Source: Enterobacter sp. BIGb0383 (GTDB taxonomy: Bacteria; Pseudomonadota; Gammaproteobacteria; Enterobacterales; Enterobacteriaceae). From it: a stretch of DNA of 64,000 bases. Position numbers and translations under genes: made by a program. The notes beneath the pieces are model-generated. The model was not told the DNA's origin. It made no database searches and saw only the letters and a list, made by a program, of their open reading frames with translations. Shown in pieces: positions 55,075 through 63,492 of this stretch. Every line of letters begins with the position of its first letter. The first letter of the stretch is position 1. The DNA lies in contig NZ_RJKQ01000002.1 of the NCBI RefSeq assembly GCF_003751845.1, positions 124,001 to 188,000 of the forward strand. The letters run 5' to 3'.

Positions 55075-55108
55075 TTTCATTCGAAAGTTATTTAATCTTC
55101 GAACGAAA
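55075..55108 (+). promoter_or_regulatory. Twin TTTC-N4-GAAA sites upstream of ybiY
   Basis: TTTCATTCGAAA (55075-55086) and CTTCGAACGAAA (55097-55108) have centres 22 bases apart, two helical turns. They lie 17-50 bases before ybiY. The same motif recurs upstream of ybiV (TTTCATATGAAA, 58500-58511) and ybiU (TTTCGAATGAAA, 59514-59525), pointing to a shared regulator. Binding protein unknown. Confidence 0.55.
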
Positions 55109-55124
55109 TAAAAAGGGTTGCCGT

Positions 55125-56024
55125 ATGATCTTCAATATTCAGCGCTACTCCACCCATGATGGCCCCGGTATTCGTACCGTGGTGTTTATCAAAGGCTGTT
55201 CTCTCAGCTGCCGCTGGTGCCAGAACCCGGAAAGCCGCGCCCGCACGCGCGACCTGCTGTATGACGCCCGCCTGTGCCTTGATGGCTGCACGCTCTGTCA
55301 GCAGGCGGCACCTGCGGCGATTTCCCGTGCGCTGAACGGTCTGCTGATCGACCGACAGCGCCTGACCGACGACGACCTTACTACCCTGACCCACTGCTGC
55401 CCGACTCAGGCCCTGAGCGTCTGCGGCGAGACGCAGACGGTGGATGACATTATGGCAACCGTGCTGCGCGATAAACCTTTTTACGACCGCAGCGGCGGCG
55501 GGATCACGCTCTCCGGCGGCGAACCCTTTATGGATCCGACCCTGAGTCTCGCTCTGCTGCAGGCCAGCCGTCAGCAAAACATTCATACCGCAGTAGAAAC
55601 CTGCCTGCACGTGCCCTGGCGCTATCTGGAACCGTCCCTGCCGCTGGTGGATCTGTTTCTCGCCGATCTAAAACATGTCGACAGCGCGCGCTTCAGGCAG
55701 TGGACCGATGGCAGCGCGAAGCGGGTGCTGGATAACCTGGTTCGCCTCGCCGACGCCGGTAAAAAGATGATTATTCGCGTCCCGCTGATCCCCGGTTTTA
55801 ACGCCGACAAAGCCAGTATTAAAGCCATTACCCGCTTTGCAGCCGACCGGCTACGGGTTAACGAGATCCATTTTCTGCCTTACCACACGCTGGGCATCAA
55901 TAAATACCATCTGCTCGGCGAAACCTACACCGCGCCGGACAAGCCGCTCGACGCACCGGAACTCCTTGCCTTTGCGCAGGAGTACGCTCGCGACTGCGGC
56001 CTGACCGCAACGCTAAGAGGATAA
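55125..56024 (+). CDS. ybiY: Glycyl-radical enzyme activase YbiY (PflE)
   Basis: Radical SAM activase that abstracts hydrogen from a glycine of its partner enzyme, YbiW. The 299 residues have the SAM-cluster motif GCSLSCRWC with Cys25, Cys29 and Cys32, an inserted ferredoxin-like stretch (CLDGCTLC ... [11 protein letters not shown]) for a second cluster, SGGEPFMDP, and LADLKHVD. It lies six bases before ybiW, as in E. coli, forming one operon behind the TTTC-N4-GAAA sites. Confidence 0.95.
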   Translation: MIFNIQRYSTHDGPGIRTVVFIKGCSLSCRWCQNPESRARTRDLLYDARLCLDGCTLCQQAAPAAISRALNGLLIDRQRLTDDDLTTLTHCCPTQALSVCGETQTVDDIMATVLRDKPFYDRSGGGITLSGGEPFMDPTLSLALLQASRQQNIHTAVETCLHVPWRYLEPSLPLVDLFLADLKHVDSARFRQWTDGSAKRVLDNLVRLADAGKKMIIRVPLIPGFNADKASIKAITRFAADRLRVNEIHFLPYHTLGINKYHLLGETYTAPDKPLDAPELLAFAQEYARDCGLTATLRG

Positions 56025-56030
56025 AACACG

Positions 56031-58463
56031 ATGACCACTCTGACTCTCGACACCCTCAGCCCGCGCATTCAGGCCCATAAAGCCGCGCTGGTTCATATCG
56101 TCAAGCCGCCGGTCTGTACCGAACGCGCCCGTCACTACACCGAGATGTACCAGCAGCATCTGGATAAACCCCTGCCGATCCGTCGTGCCCTGGCGCTGGC
56201 CCACCACCTGGCCCAGCGGACCATCTGGATCCAGCACGACGAGTTGATTATCGGCAACCAGGCCAGCGAAGTGCGCGCCGCACCGATTTTCCCGGAATAT
56301 ACCGTCAGTTGGATAGAGAATGAAATCGATGACCTGGCGGACCGACCCGGTGCGGGCTTTGCCGTCAGCGAAGAGAATAAGCGGGTTCTGCACGAGATCT
56401 GCCCCTGGTGGCGCGGCCAGACGGTGCAGGATCGCTGCTACGGCATGTTTACCGATGAACAGCAGGCGCTGCTGGCCACCGGGATTATCAAAGCCGAAGG
56501 CAATATGACCTCCGGTGACGCCCATCTGGCGGTCAATTTCCCGCTGTTGCTGGAAAAAGGGCTGGACGGTCTGCGCCACAAGGTCGATGAACGCCGGTCG
56601 CGGATCAACCTCACCCGGCTCGACGACCTCCACGGCGAGCAGTTTTTAAAAGCCATTGATATCACCCTGGCCGCGGTCAGCCAGCATATTGAACGCTTTG
56701 CGGATCTGGCCCGCAAAATGGCCGGGACAGAAACCCGTAGCGCACGTCGGGATGAACTGCTGACCATCGCCGAAAACTGCGATCTGATCGCCCATGAGCC
56801 GCCGAGAACCTTCTGGCAGGCGCTACAGCTCTGCTACTTTATCCAGCTACTGCTGCAGGTGGAGTCCAACGGTCATTCGGTCTCCTTTGGCCGGATGGAC
56901 CAGTACCTCTACCCCTGGTACCGCCGCGACGTGGAGCTGGCGGCATCCCTTGAGCGCGAGCAGGCTATCGAACTGCTGCAAAGCTGCTGGCTGAAGCTGC
57001 TGGAGGTCAATAAAATCCGCTCCGGCTCCCACTCCAAAGCCTCGGCGGGCAGCCCGCTGTATCAGAATGTGACCATCGGCGGCCAGCAACTGACTGACGG
57101 TCAGCCGTCGGATGCGGTGAACCCGCTCTCATACGCTATTCTGGAATCCTGCGGCCGTCTGCGCTCGACCCAGCCGAACCTCAGCGTTCGCTACCATGCA
57201 GGAATGAGCAACGATTTCCTCGACGCCTGCGTGCAGGTGATCCGCTGCGGCTTCGGGATGCCCGCCTTTAACAATGACGAAATTGTGATCCCGGAATTTA
57301 TTAAGCTCGGCGTGGAGCCGCAGGACGCGTATGACTATGCCGCCATCGGCTGTATTGAAACCGCCGTCGGCGGCAAGTGGGGGTATCGCTGCACAGGGAT
57401 GAGCTTTATTAATTTCGCCAGGGTGATGCTGGCCTCGCTGGAGGGCGGGCGCGACGCCACCAGCGGCAAGATCTTCCTGCCGCAGGAGAAAGCGCTGTCG
57501 GTAGCAAACTTCGCTCACTTCGACGAGGTGCTGGCGGCCTGGGATAGCCAGATCCGCTACTACACCCGTAAATCGATTGAAATTGAATATGTCGTCGACA
57601 CCATGCTGGAGGAGAACGCCCACGATATTCTCTGCTCGGCGCTGGTGGATGACTGCATCGAACGGGCCAAAAGCATCAAACAGGGTGGTGCAAAATATGA
57701 CTGGGTCTCCGGTCTGCAGGTCGGTATCGCCAACCTCGGCAACAGTCTGGCTGCGGTGAAAAAGCTGGTGTTTGAACAGGGTACGATTGGCCAACAGGAA
57801 CTGGCCGAGGCGCTGGCGGCGGACTACGAAGGGCTGACCCACGAACAGCTGCGCCAGCGCTTAATTAACGGCGCACCAAAATACGGCAACGACGACGACA
57901 ACGTTGACCTGCTCCTGACCCGCGCCTATCAGACCTATATTGACGAGCTGAAGCAGTATCAAAATCCGCGTTATGGTCGGGGTCCCGTCGGCGGCACTTA
58001 CTATGCCGGCACCTCCTCAATCTCGGCCAACGTCCCCTTTGGCGCCGCCACCATGGCCACCCCGGACGGACGCAAGGCCACCACTCCGCTGGCAGAAGGG
58101 GCCAGCCCGGCCTCCGGGACCGACCATCTCGGTCCGACGGCGGTAATCGGTTCTGTCGGGAAGCTGCCGACCGGCGCGATTCTGGGTGGCGTGCTGCTGA
58201 ATCAGAAACTTAACCCGTCCACGCTGGATAACGACAGCGACCGCCAGAAGCTGATGATCCTGCTGCGTACCTTCTTTGAAGTGCACAAAGGCTGGCATAT
58301 CCAGTACAACATCGTGTCACGCGATACCCTGCTGGAAGCCAAAAAGCATCCGGACCAGTACCGGGATCTGGTGGTGCGCGTCGCCGGTTACTCGGCCTTC
58401 TTCACCGCCCTGTCACCCGATGCGCAGGACGATATTATCGCCCGTACGGAACACGTTTTATAA
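56031..58463 (+). CDS. ybiW: Glycyl-radical enzyme YbiW (PflF)
   Basis: Anaerobic glycyl-radical enzyme of the pyruvate formate-lyase family; the substrate of the E. coli protein is not established. The 810 residues equal E. coli YbiW. The active-site cysteine is Cys441 in AAIGCIETAVGGKW and the glycyl radical site is Gly786 in RVAGYSAFF, 25 residues from the C-terminus. The single Cys before Ile-Glu, rather than the Cys-Cys pair of PflB, places it with the diol-dehydratase-like branch. Activated by YbiY. Confidence 0.96.
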   Translation: MTTLTLDTLSPRIQAHKAALVHIVKPPVCTERARHYTEMYQQHLDKPLPIRRALALAHHLAQRTIWIQHDELIIGNQASEVRAAPIFPEYTVSWIENEIDDLADRPGAGFAVSEENKRVLHEICPWWRGQTVQDRCYGMFTDEQQALLATGIIKAEGNMTSGDAHLAVNFPLLLEKGLDGLRHKVDERRSRINLTRLDDLHGEQFLKAIDITLAAVSQHIERFADLARKMAGTETRSARRDELLTIAENCDLIAHEPPRTFWQALQLCYFIQLLLQVESNGHSVSFGRMDQYLYPWYRRDVELAASLEREQAIELLQSCWLKLLEVNKIRSGSHSKASAGSPLYQNVTIGGQQLTDGQPSDAVNPLSYAILESCGRLRSTQPNLSVRYHAGMSNDFLDACVQVIRCGFGMPAFNNDEIVIPEFIKLGVEPQDAYDYAAIGCIETAVGGKWGYRCTGMSFINFARVMLASLEGGRDATSGKIFLPQEKALSVANFAHFDEVLAAWDSQIRYYTRKSIEIEYVVDTMLEENAHDILCSALVDDCIERAKSIKQGGAKYDWVSGLQVGIANLGNSLAAVKKLVFEQGTIGQQELAEALAADYEGLTHEQLRQRLINGAPKYGNDDDNVDLLLTRAYQTYIDELKQYQNPRYGRGPVGGTYYAGTSSISANVPFGAATMATPDGRKATTPLAEGASPASGTDHLGPTAVIGSVGKLPTGAILGGVLLNQKLNPSTLDNDSDRQKLMILLRTFFEVHKGWHIQYNIVSRDTLLEAKKHPDQYRDLVVRVAGYSAFFTALSPDAQDDIIARTEHVL

Positions 58464-58469
58464 GCACGC

Positions 58470-58496
58470 GGCGAGGGGAACAGGGTTCCCCTCGCC
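58470..58496 (+). terminator. Hairpin after ybiW
   Basis: GGCGAGGGGAAC / GTTCCCCTCGCC, a 12-bp perfect stem with a three-base loop seven bases after the stop. The following CACTTTC is weakly T-rich. Confidence 0.65.
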
Positions 58497-58499
58497 CAC

Positions 58500-58511
58500 T
58501 TTCATATGAAA
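58500..58511 (+). promoter_or_regulatory. TTTC-N4-GAAA palindrome upstream of ybiV
   Basis: TTTCATATGAAA is a perfect 12-base palindrome 71 bases before ybiV, of the same form as the sites near ybiY and ybiU. Confidence 0.45.
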
Positions 58512-58581
58512 TAAATTTTTGCATTCCCTCCTGCGGTAACTAGAATATCCCGCGTCGCAGTTACATTCAGGAGTACAATGT

Positions 58582-59397
58582 ATGACCGTAAAAGTTATCG
58601 TCACGGATATGGACGGAACTTTCCTTGATGACGCCAAGCAGTACGACCGCCAGCGCTTCCTGGCCCAGTTTGCTCAGCTAAAAGCACGCGGGATCGAATT
58701 TGTCGTCGCCAGCGGGAATCAGTACTACCAGCTCATCTCCTTCTTCCCGGAAATCAAAGATCAAATCTCCTTCGTTGCCGAGAACGGTGCGCTGGTCTTC
58801 GAGCACGGCCAGCAGCTGTTCCACGGGGAGCTGACGCGCCATGAATCTCAGGTGGTGATCGGTGAACTGCTGAAGGATAAAAACCTTAACTTTGTCGCCT
58901 GCGGCCTGAAAAGTGCCTGGATAAGCGATACCGCGCCGGACCATTTTGTCGAGCTGATGTCCCACCACTATCATCGACTGGCGCGTATCCGCGATTATCA
59001 GGATATCGACGATACCCTGTTTAAGTTCTCCCTGAACCTGCCGGATGATGAAATCCCGCTGCTGGTCGACAAACTGCATGTTGCTCTCGACGGTATTATG
59101 AAGCCGGTCACCAGCGGCTTTGGCTTTATCGATTTGATTATCCCCGGCCTGCATAAAGCCAACGGCATCAGCCGTCTGCTCAAGCGCTGGCAGATCTCCC
59201 CTCAGGAATGCGTCGCTATCGGCGACAGCGGCAACGATGCCGAAATGCTGAAGCTGGTGAAGTACTCTTTTGCCATGGGTAACGCCGCCCCGGCGATTAA
59301 AGAGATCGCCACGTATTCCGCCGATAACAATAATCATCATGGCGCGCTGAACGTGATTCAGGCCGTGCTCGACGGCGAAGCGCCGTTCGCTGACTGA
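58582..59397 (+). CDS. ybiV: HAD-family sugar phosphatase YbiV
   Basis: Cof-type haloacid dehalogenase phosphatase; the E. coli protein dephosphorylates several sugar phosphates. The 271 residues equal E. coli YbiV. HAD motif 1 is [11 protein letters not shown] with nucleophile Asp9 and Asp11, motif 2 [10 protein letters not shown], and motif 4 [12 protein letters not shown]; between them a C2 cap domain. It lies 118 bases after ybiW and is followed by a hairpin. Confidence 0.95.
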   Translation: MTVKVIVTDMDGTFLDDAKQYDRQRFLAQFAQLKARGIEFVVASGNQYYQLISFFPEIKDQISFVAENGALVFEHGQQLFHGELTRHESQVVIGELLKDKNLNFVACGLKSAWISDTAPDHFVELMSHHYHRLARIRDYQDIDDTLFKFSLNLPDDEIPLLVDKLHVALDGIMKPVTSGFGFIDLIIPGLHKANGISRLLKRWQISPQECVAIGDSGNDAEMLKLVKYSFAMGNAAPAIKEIATYSADNNNHHGALNVIQAVLDGEAPFAD

Positions 59398-59405
59398 TTG
59401 CCTCC

Positions 59406-59432
59406 GCCGGAGCGCCCGCTCCGGCTGCTTTA
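59406..59432 (+). terminator. ybiV terminator
   Basis: GCCGGAGC-GCCC-GCTCCGGC, an 8-bp GC-rich perfect stem followed by TGCTTTACCTTT, nine bases after ybiV. Confidence 0.7.
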
Positions 59433-59513
59433 CCTTTCTGTGAACCCCATCAATTCTTTAAACTTGCATTAACCATTCTTTAACTTATATTACCCATACG
59501 AAATGCAAATGAC

Positions 59514-59525
59514 TTTCGAATGAAA
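59514..59525 (+). promoter_or_regulatory. TTTC-N4-GAAA site upstream of ybiU
   Basis: TTTCGAATGAAA lies 17 bases before the ybiU start; extended to 14 bases it is the exact reverse complement of the ybiY site (CTTTCATTCGAAAG). A degenerate second site ending in GAAA is centred 22 bases upstream, the same spacing as at ybiY. Confidence 0.55.
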
Positions 59526-59541
59526 GAAAAGTGAGGTCAGT

Positions 59542-60807
59542 ATGGCTATAACCTTTACTCATGAAACGCTGCCGGCAGATCACAAGGCGGCGATTCGTCA
59601 GATGAAACAGCACCTGCGGGCGCAGATCGGCGATGTCGAGGCAGTTTTTGAACGCCTGAGCGCCCGTATTGCCGCCCGCGTGGATGAAATCGAAGCCCTG
59701 AAAGCCGCGGGCGATCCGGTCTGGCCCATTATTCCTGCGGCGGATATTACTGAAGGCAAGGTGAGCGAAGCACAAAAGGCCTTGATCAAACGCCGGGGCT
59801 GCGCGGTGATCAAAGGGCACTTCCCGCGTCAGCAGGCTCTGGACTGGGATCGATCCATGCTGGATTACCTGGATCTCAACCGCTTCGATGAGGTCTATAA
59901 AGGCCCCGGAGACAGCTTTTTCGGCTCGCTGGAGGCGTCGCGCCCGGAAATTTTCCCGATTTACTGGTCCCAGGCGCAGATGCAGGCCCGCCAGAGTGAC
60001 GAAATGGCCGCGGCGCAGTCGTTTCTGAATCGTCTGTGGCGCTTCGACAGCGAAGGGAAACAGTGGTTTAACCCGGACGTCAGCGTGATCTACCCGGACC
60101 GTATCCGCCGCCGCCCGCCGGGCACCACCTCGAAGGGACTCGGCGCCCATACGGATTCCGGTGCGCTGGAGCGCTGGCTGCTGCCCGCCTGGCAGCAGGT
60201 GTTCGCCAGCGTCTTTAACGGCGATATTGAGCAGTACGATCCCTGGAATGCGGCCCACCGCACCGACGTGGAAGAGTACACGGTGGATAACACCACCAAA
60301 TGTTCGGTCTTCCGCACCTTCCAGGGCTGGACGGCGCTGTCGGATATGATCCCCGGTCAGGGACTGCTGCACGTGGTGCCGATCCCGGAAGCGATGGCGT
60401 ACGTTCTGCTGCGCCCGCTGCTGAGCGACGTGCCGGAGGACGAACTCTGCGGCGTCGCGCCGGGTAGGGTTCTGCCCATTTCTGAACGCTGGCATCCGCT
60501 GCTGATGCGCGCCCTGACGTCGATTCCAGCGCTGGAAGCCGGGGATTCGGTCTGGTGGCACTGCGATGTAATCCACGCAGTGGCGGCGGTCGATAACCAG
60601 CAGGGCTGGGGCAACGTGATGTATATTCCCGCCGCCCCGATGTGCGAGAAAAACCTGGCCTATGCCCACAAGGTAAAACAGGCCCTGGAGCAGGGTGCTT
60701 CGCCGGGCGATTTCCCGCGTGAGAACTACGAAAGCGACTGGTCAGGCCGCTTTACCCTGAGCGATCTCAATATTCACGGCAGACGCGCGCTGGGCATCGA
60801 GGTTTAA
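59542..60807 (+). CDS. ybiU: DUF1479 family Fe(II)-dioxygenase-like protein YbiU
   Basis: 421-residue protein, same length as E. coli YbiU, of unknown substrate. The sequence shows a likely double-stranded beta-helix iron site: His203 and Asp205 in GAHTDSGALERW, and a distal His345 in SVWWHCDVIHAVA, the H-x-D...H triad of Fe(II)/2-oxoglutarate dioxygenases. The N-terminal 120 residues are helical and specific to DUF1479. The last four bases overlap the convergent LacI-type gene. An operator shared with ybiY suggests common control with the glycyl-radical enzyme. Confidence 0.92.
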   Translation: MAITFTHETLPADHKAAIRQMKQHLRAQIGDVEAVFERLSARIAARVDEIEALKAAGDPVWPIIPAADITEGKVSEAQKALIKRRGCAVIKGHFPRQQALDWDRSMLDYLDLNRFDEVYKGPGDSFFGSLEASRPEIFPIYWSQAQMQARQSDEMAAAQSFLNRLWRFDSEGKQWFNPDVSVIYPDRIRRRPPGTTSKGLGAHTDSGALERWLLPAWQQVFASVFNGDIEQYDPWNAAHRTDVEEYTVDNTTKCSVFRTFQGWTALSDMIPGQGLLHVVPIPEAMAYVLLRPLLSDVPEDELCGVAPGRVLPISERWHPLLMRALTSIPALEAGDSVWWHCDVIHAVAAVDNQQGWGNVMYIPAAPMCEKNLAYAHKVKQALEQGASPGDFPRENYESDWSGRFTLSDLNIHGRRALGIEV

Positions 60808-61877
60808 ACGTCGTACAGCCCTTCCCGCTCAACGGCGGTGCGTCGCGGTCCCGGACGTATCCGCCGTACCGACTCCCGCACCGCCAGGGTGCCGTTCAGT
60901 AGCAGAGAGCCGACCGTCGCCTGCGGGCGAATCAGCCGCTGCTGGAGCAGATGCACCGCCTCCACCCCCAGCTCATCGCGAGGAACATGCACCGCCGTTA
61001 AGGGGACATCCTGAATCGCCGCGAGATTAAAGGCGTCGATACTCATCACCGACACATCCTGCGGCACTCGCAGCCCTCGTTCCTGCAAGGCGCGAACGGT
61101 CCCTTCCGCCATAAAATCCCCGCCCACCAGAAACGCGGTCGGCGGCGTTTTATGCGCCGGAACATCCAGCCACTCCGCCACCCGCTGCCGGGCTTCTCGG
61201 GCGCTAAAGCTGGGGACGGTGATCAGATCCCGCTTGCTCTGAAAACGCAGGTTTTGCCGCAGCCAGGCCTCTTTAATGCCCGCCAGACGCAGGTCCATGG
61301 TGTAGCGACGCAGACACATCACGTTGACCACCTCACGATGGCCCATCTCAAACAGATAGCGGGCCGCAAACTCCCCGATAGTCCGGTGATCCGGCGCAAT
61401 AGAGGGCAGACGCATCCGGGTATCGCGGCAGTTGATCAGCACGCAGGGGATCGCCAGATCCGCCGCCAGATCGTGAATATGCGGATCGTCGATGCCCAGC
61501 AGGATCGCCGCCTGCGTTTCCGGCGACTTCATCCGCGCCAGAAATTCATTGGCATCGCTGTCCAGCTCTTCCAGCGCGCAGTAGCGAAGACGTACCTCGT
61601 GCGGGTCCAGCGCCTTGTTAATGCTCTGAATCACCCGGTAATAGAAGATATCAGAGCGTTCGTCGAACGCCCGCTGTGGGGCAAAAACCAGCAGGTTATT
61701 GAGCAGCAGTCGCCCGGCGGCGATCCCCTCCATAACGCCAAGATCGCGGGCGCAGGCCAGCACGGCGACTCTGGCTTTTTCACTGGTATTGGCTTTGCCC
61801 GCCAGCACCCGGGAAACGGTGCTGGTCGACAGGTTGGTCTGCCGGGCAATCTCGGCGATTTTCAGCTTTTTATTCAT
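60804..61877 (-). CDS. LacI-family transcriptional regulator
   Basis: 357 residues: an N-terminal LacI helix-turn-helix (KIAEIARQTNLSTSTVSRVLAGKANTSEKARVAV) followed by a periplasmic-binding-protein-like effector domain (e.g. AAILLGIDDPHIHDLAADLAIPCVLINC, FLVGGDFMAEGTVRALQERGLRVPQDVSVMSIDAF). Start at 61877 (MNKKLKIAEIAR) places the HTH at the very N-terminus as usual. It is divergent from an ExuT-like transporter and a GH31 hydrolase, so it most likely controls them in response to a sugar. I do not recognise a named orthologue. Confidence 0.9.
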   Translation of the reverse strand: MNKKLKIAEIARQTNLSTSTVSRVLAGKANTSEKARVAVLACARDLGVMEGIAAGRLLLNNLLVFAPQRAFDERSDIFYYRVIQSINKALDPHEVRLRYCALEELDSDANEFLARMKSPETQAAILLGIDDPHIHDLAADLAIPCVLINCRDTRMRLPSIAPDHRTIGEFAARYLFEMGHREVVNVMCLRRYTMDLRLAGIKEAWLRQNLRFQSKRDLITVPSFSAREARQRVAEWLDVPAHKTPPTAFLVGGDFMAEGTVRALQERGLRVPQDVSVMSIDAFNLAAIQDVPLTAVHVPRDELGVEAVHLLQQRLIRPQATVGSLLLNGTLAVRESVRRIRPGPRRTAVEREGLYDV

Positions 61878-62175
61878 TCTGTGATCTTGCTCCGTTTGCC
61901 TGATGGGAAAATTTTCATGAGCTGAAAACCCTGTCATAGATAAGCAAGGGAGGAGTTTGCCTTTTTTTCTCCGCCCTTTATGAGAATCCTTGCACAGAAT
62001 CCGCTTTGGCCGACCGGTTTTCTCACCTAACGTAAACCTGTCGTACAACTTCCATACTAGTTGTATGCGTGATTTAAAAAAAACCGTAAAAAAAATCATC
62101 ACGCGAAGCCGTTCGGTATAACACATTCCAACGGCGCGCTTCGACTTCCCTACAAGAAGATGAGCGGAGTAAAGA
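61878..62175. promoter_or_regulatory. Divergent control region of the LacI-GH31 locus
   Basis: 298 bases between the regulator and the transporter. A palindrome CATAC-TAGTT-GTATG (62053-62067) overlaps a wider inverted repeat ACAACT...AGTTGT (62046-62065). No typical LacI operator with a central CG in a long palindrome was obvious. These repeats are operator candidates. Confidence 0.45.
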
Positions 62176-63477
62176 ATGAGTCAGGGTATTAATAATGAAA
62201 TGGCGGTCGGCAAGAGTCGCCGGGTAGTGAAAAAATTACGCTGGTGGATCTTAGTGCTGTTTCTGTTTGGCGTGACGGTGAACTACATCACCCGTAACTC
62301 GCTGGGCATTCTGGCCCCGGAACTGAAAACCAGCCTCGGGATCACCACCGAACAGTACTCCTGGATTGTCGGCGCATTTCAGCTGGCCTACACCATTTTC
62401 CAGCCTCTGTGCGGCTGGCTGATTGACGTGATTGGTCTGAAAGTCGGCTTTATGGTATGCGCTATTATCTGGGCGCTGGCCTGTATTTTCCACGCCGGCG
62501 CGGGGAGCTGGATCCAGCTGGCGATTTTGCGCTTTACCATGGGCGCATCGGAAGCCGCGGCGACCCCAGCGAACGCCAAAACCCTGGGCGAATGGTTCCC
62601 GAAATCGGAACGTCCGGTCGCCGCTGGCTGGGCGGGCGTGGGCTTCTCCATCGGCGCGATGCTGGCCCCGCCGATTATCTATTTTGCTCACGCCTCTTTT
62701 GGCTGGCAGGGCGCGTTTATGTTTACCGGCGTGCTGGCGCTGCTGTGGGTGATCCTGTGGTGGGCGTTTTACCACAACCCGGATAAACACCCGAATCTGA
62801 GCAAAGAGGAACTGGCGTTTATTCAGCAGGATAACGAACCGCCAGCGGTCAAACTCCCCTTCCTTACCGCCCTGAAAACCGTCTCGAAAAATAAGCGCTT
62901 TTACGGTATCGCCATCCCGGCCTTTATGGCGGAACCTGCCTGGGCCGTGCTCAGCTTCTGGGTGCCGCTCTATCTGGCGAAAGAGCACGGGATGGATCTG
63001 AAACAGATCGCCATGTTTGCCTGGCTGCCGTTCCTCGCCGCCGACCTCGGCAGTATCGCCAGCGGCTATCTGACCAAAGTCTATACCCGCTGGTTTGGCT
63101 GTACCCGCGTGAATTCGGTGGTGGCCAGCTCGGTGACCGGCGCATTTCTGATGATCTCCTTAGGTCTGGTGGCTGTCACCCGCGACCCCTATATCACCAT
63201 CGCGCTGATCTCGATTGGCGGCTTCGGCCACCAGATTATCTCCTGCATGCTCAGCGCGCTGGTGGTCGAGTCCTTTGATAAAGGCCAGATGGCGACCGTT
63301 AACGGGATGCGCGGCTCCGCCGCCTGGATCGCCAGTTTCCTCTTCTCTCTGCTGATCGGGGTGACCGCCGACAAAATCGGCTTCAACCCGCTGTTTATCG
63401 CCATGGGCTTTTTTGACCTGATTGGCGCGTTTTTCCTGGTGGCATTTATTGCTGAACGTCGCGCCAAGCGCGCATGA
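62176..63477 (+). CDS. MFS transporter, anion:cation symporter (ExuT-like)
   Basis: 433-residue, twelve-helix major facilitator of the ACS family that includes hexuronate transporter ExuT and GudP. Visible family features: VNYITRNSLGILAPELK in helix 1, GAFQLAYTIFQPLCGWLIDVIGLKVGF (motif A region) and GASEAAATPANAKTLGEWFPKSERPVAAG. Substrate is inferred to be a sugar acid or a uronic-acid-containing glycoside, because the next gene, 15 bases downstream, encodes a GH31 hydrolase. Regulated probably by the divergent LacI protein. Confidence 0.9.
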   Translation: MSQGINNEMAVGKSRRVVKKLRWWILVLFLFGVTVNYITRNSLGILAPELKTSLGITTEQYSWIVGAFQLAYTIFQPLCGWLIDVIGLKVGFMVCAIIWALACIFHAGAGSWIQLAILRFTMGASEAAATPANAKTLGEWFPKSERPVAAGWAGVGFSIGAMLAPPIIYFAHASFGWQGAFMFTGVLALLWVILWWAFYHNPDKHPNLSKEELAFIQQDNEPPAVKLPFLTALKTVSKNKRFYGIAIPAFMAEPAWAVLSFWVPLYLAKEHGMDLKQIAMFAWLPFLAADLGSIASGYLTKVYTRWFGCTRVNSVVASSVTGAFLMISLGLVAVTRDPYITIALISIGGFGHQIISCMLSALVVESFDKGQMATVNGMRGSAAWIASFLFSLLIGVTADKIGFNPLFIAMGFFDLIGAFFLVAFIAERRAKRA

Positions 63478-63492
63478 TTATGGATGTCTGAT

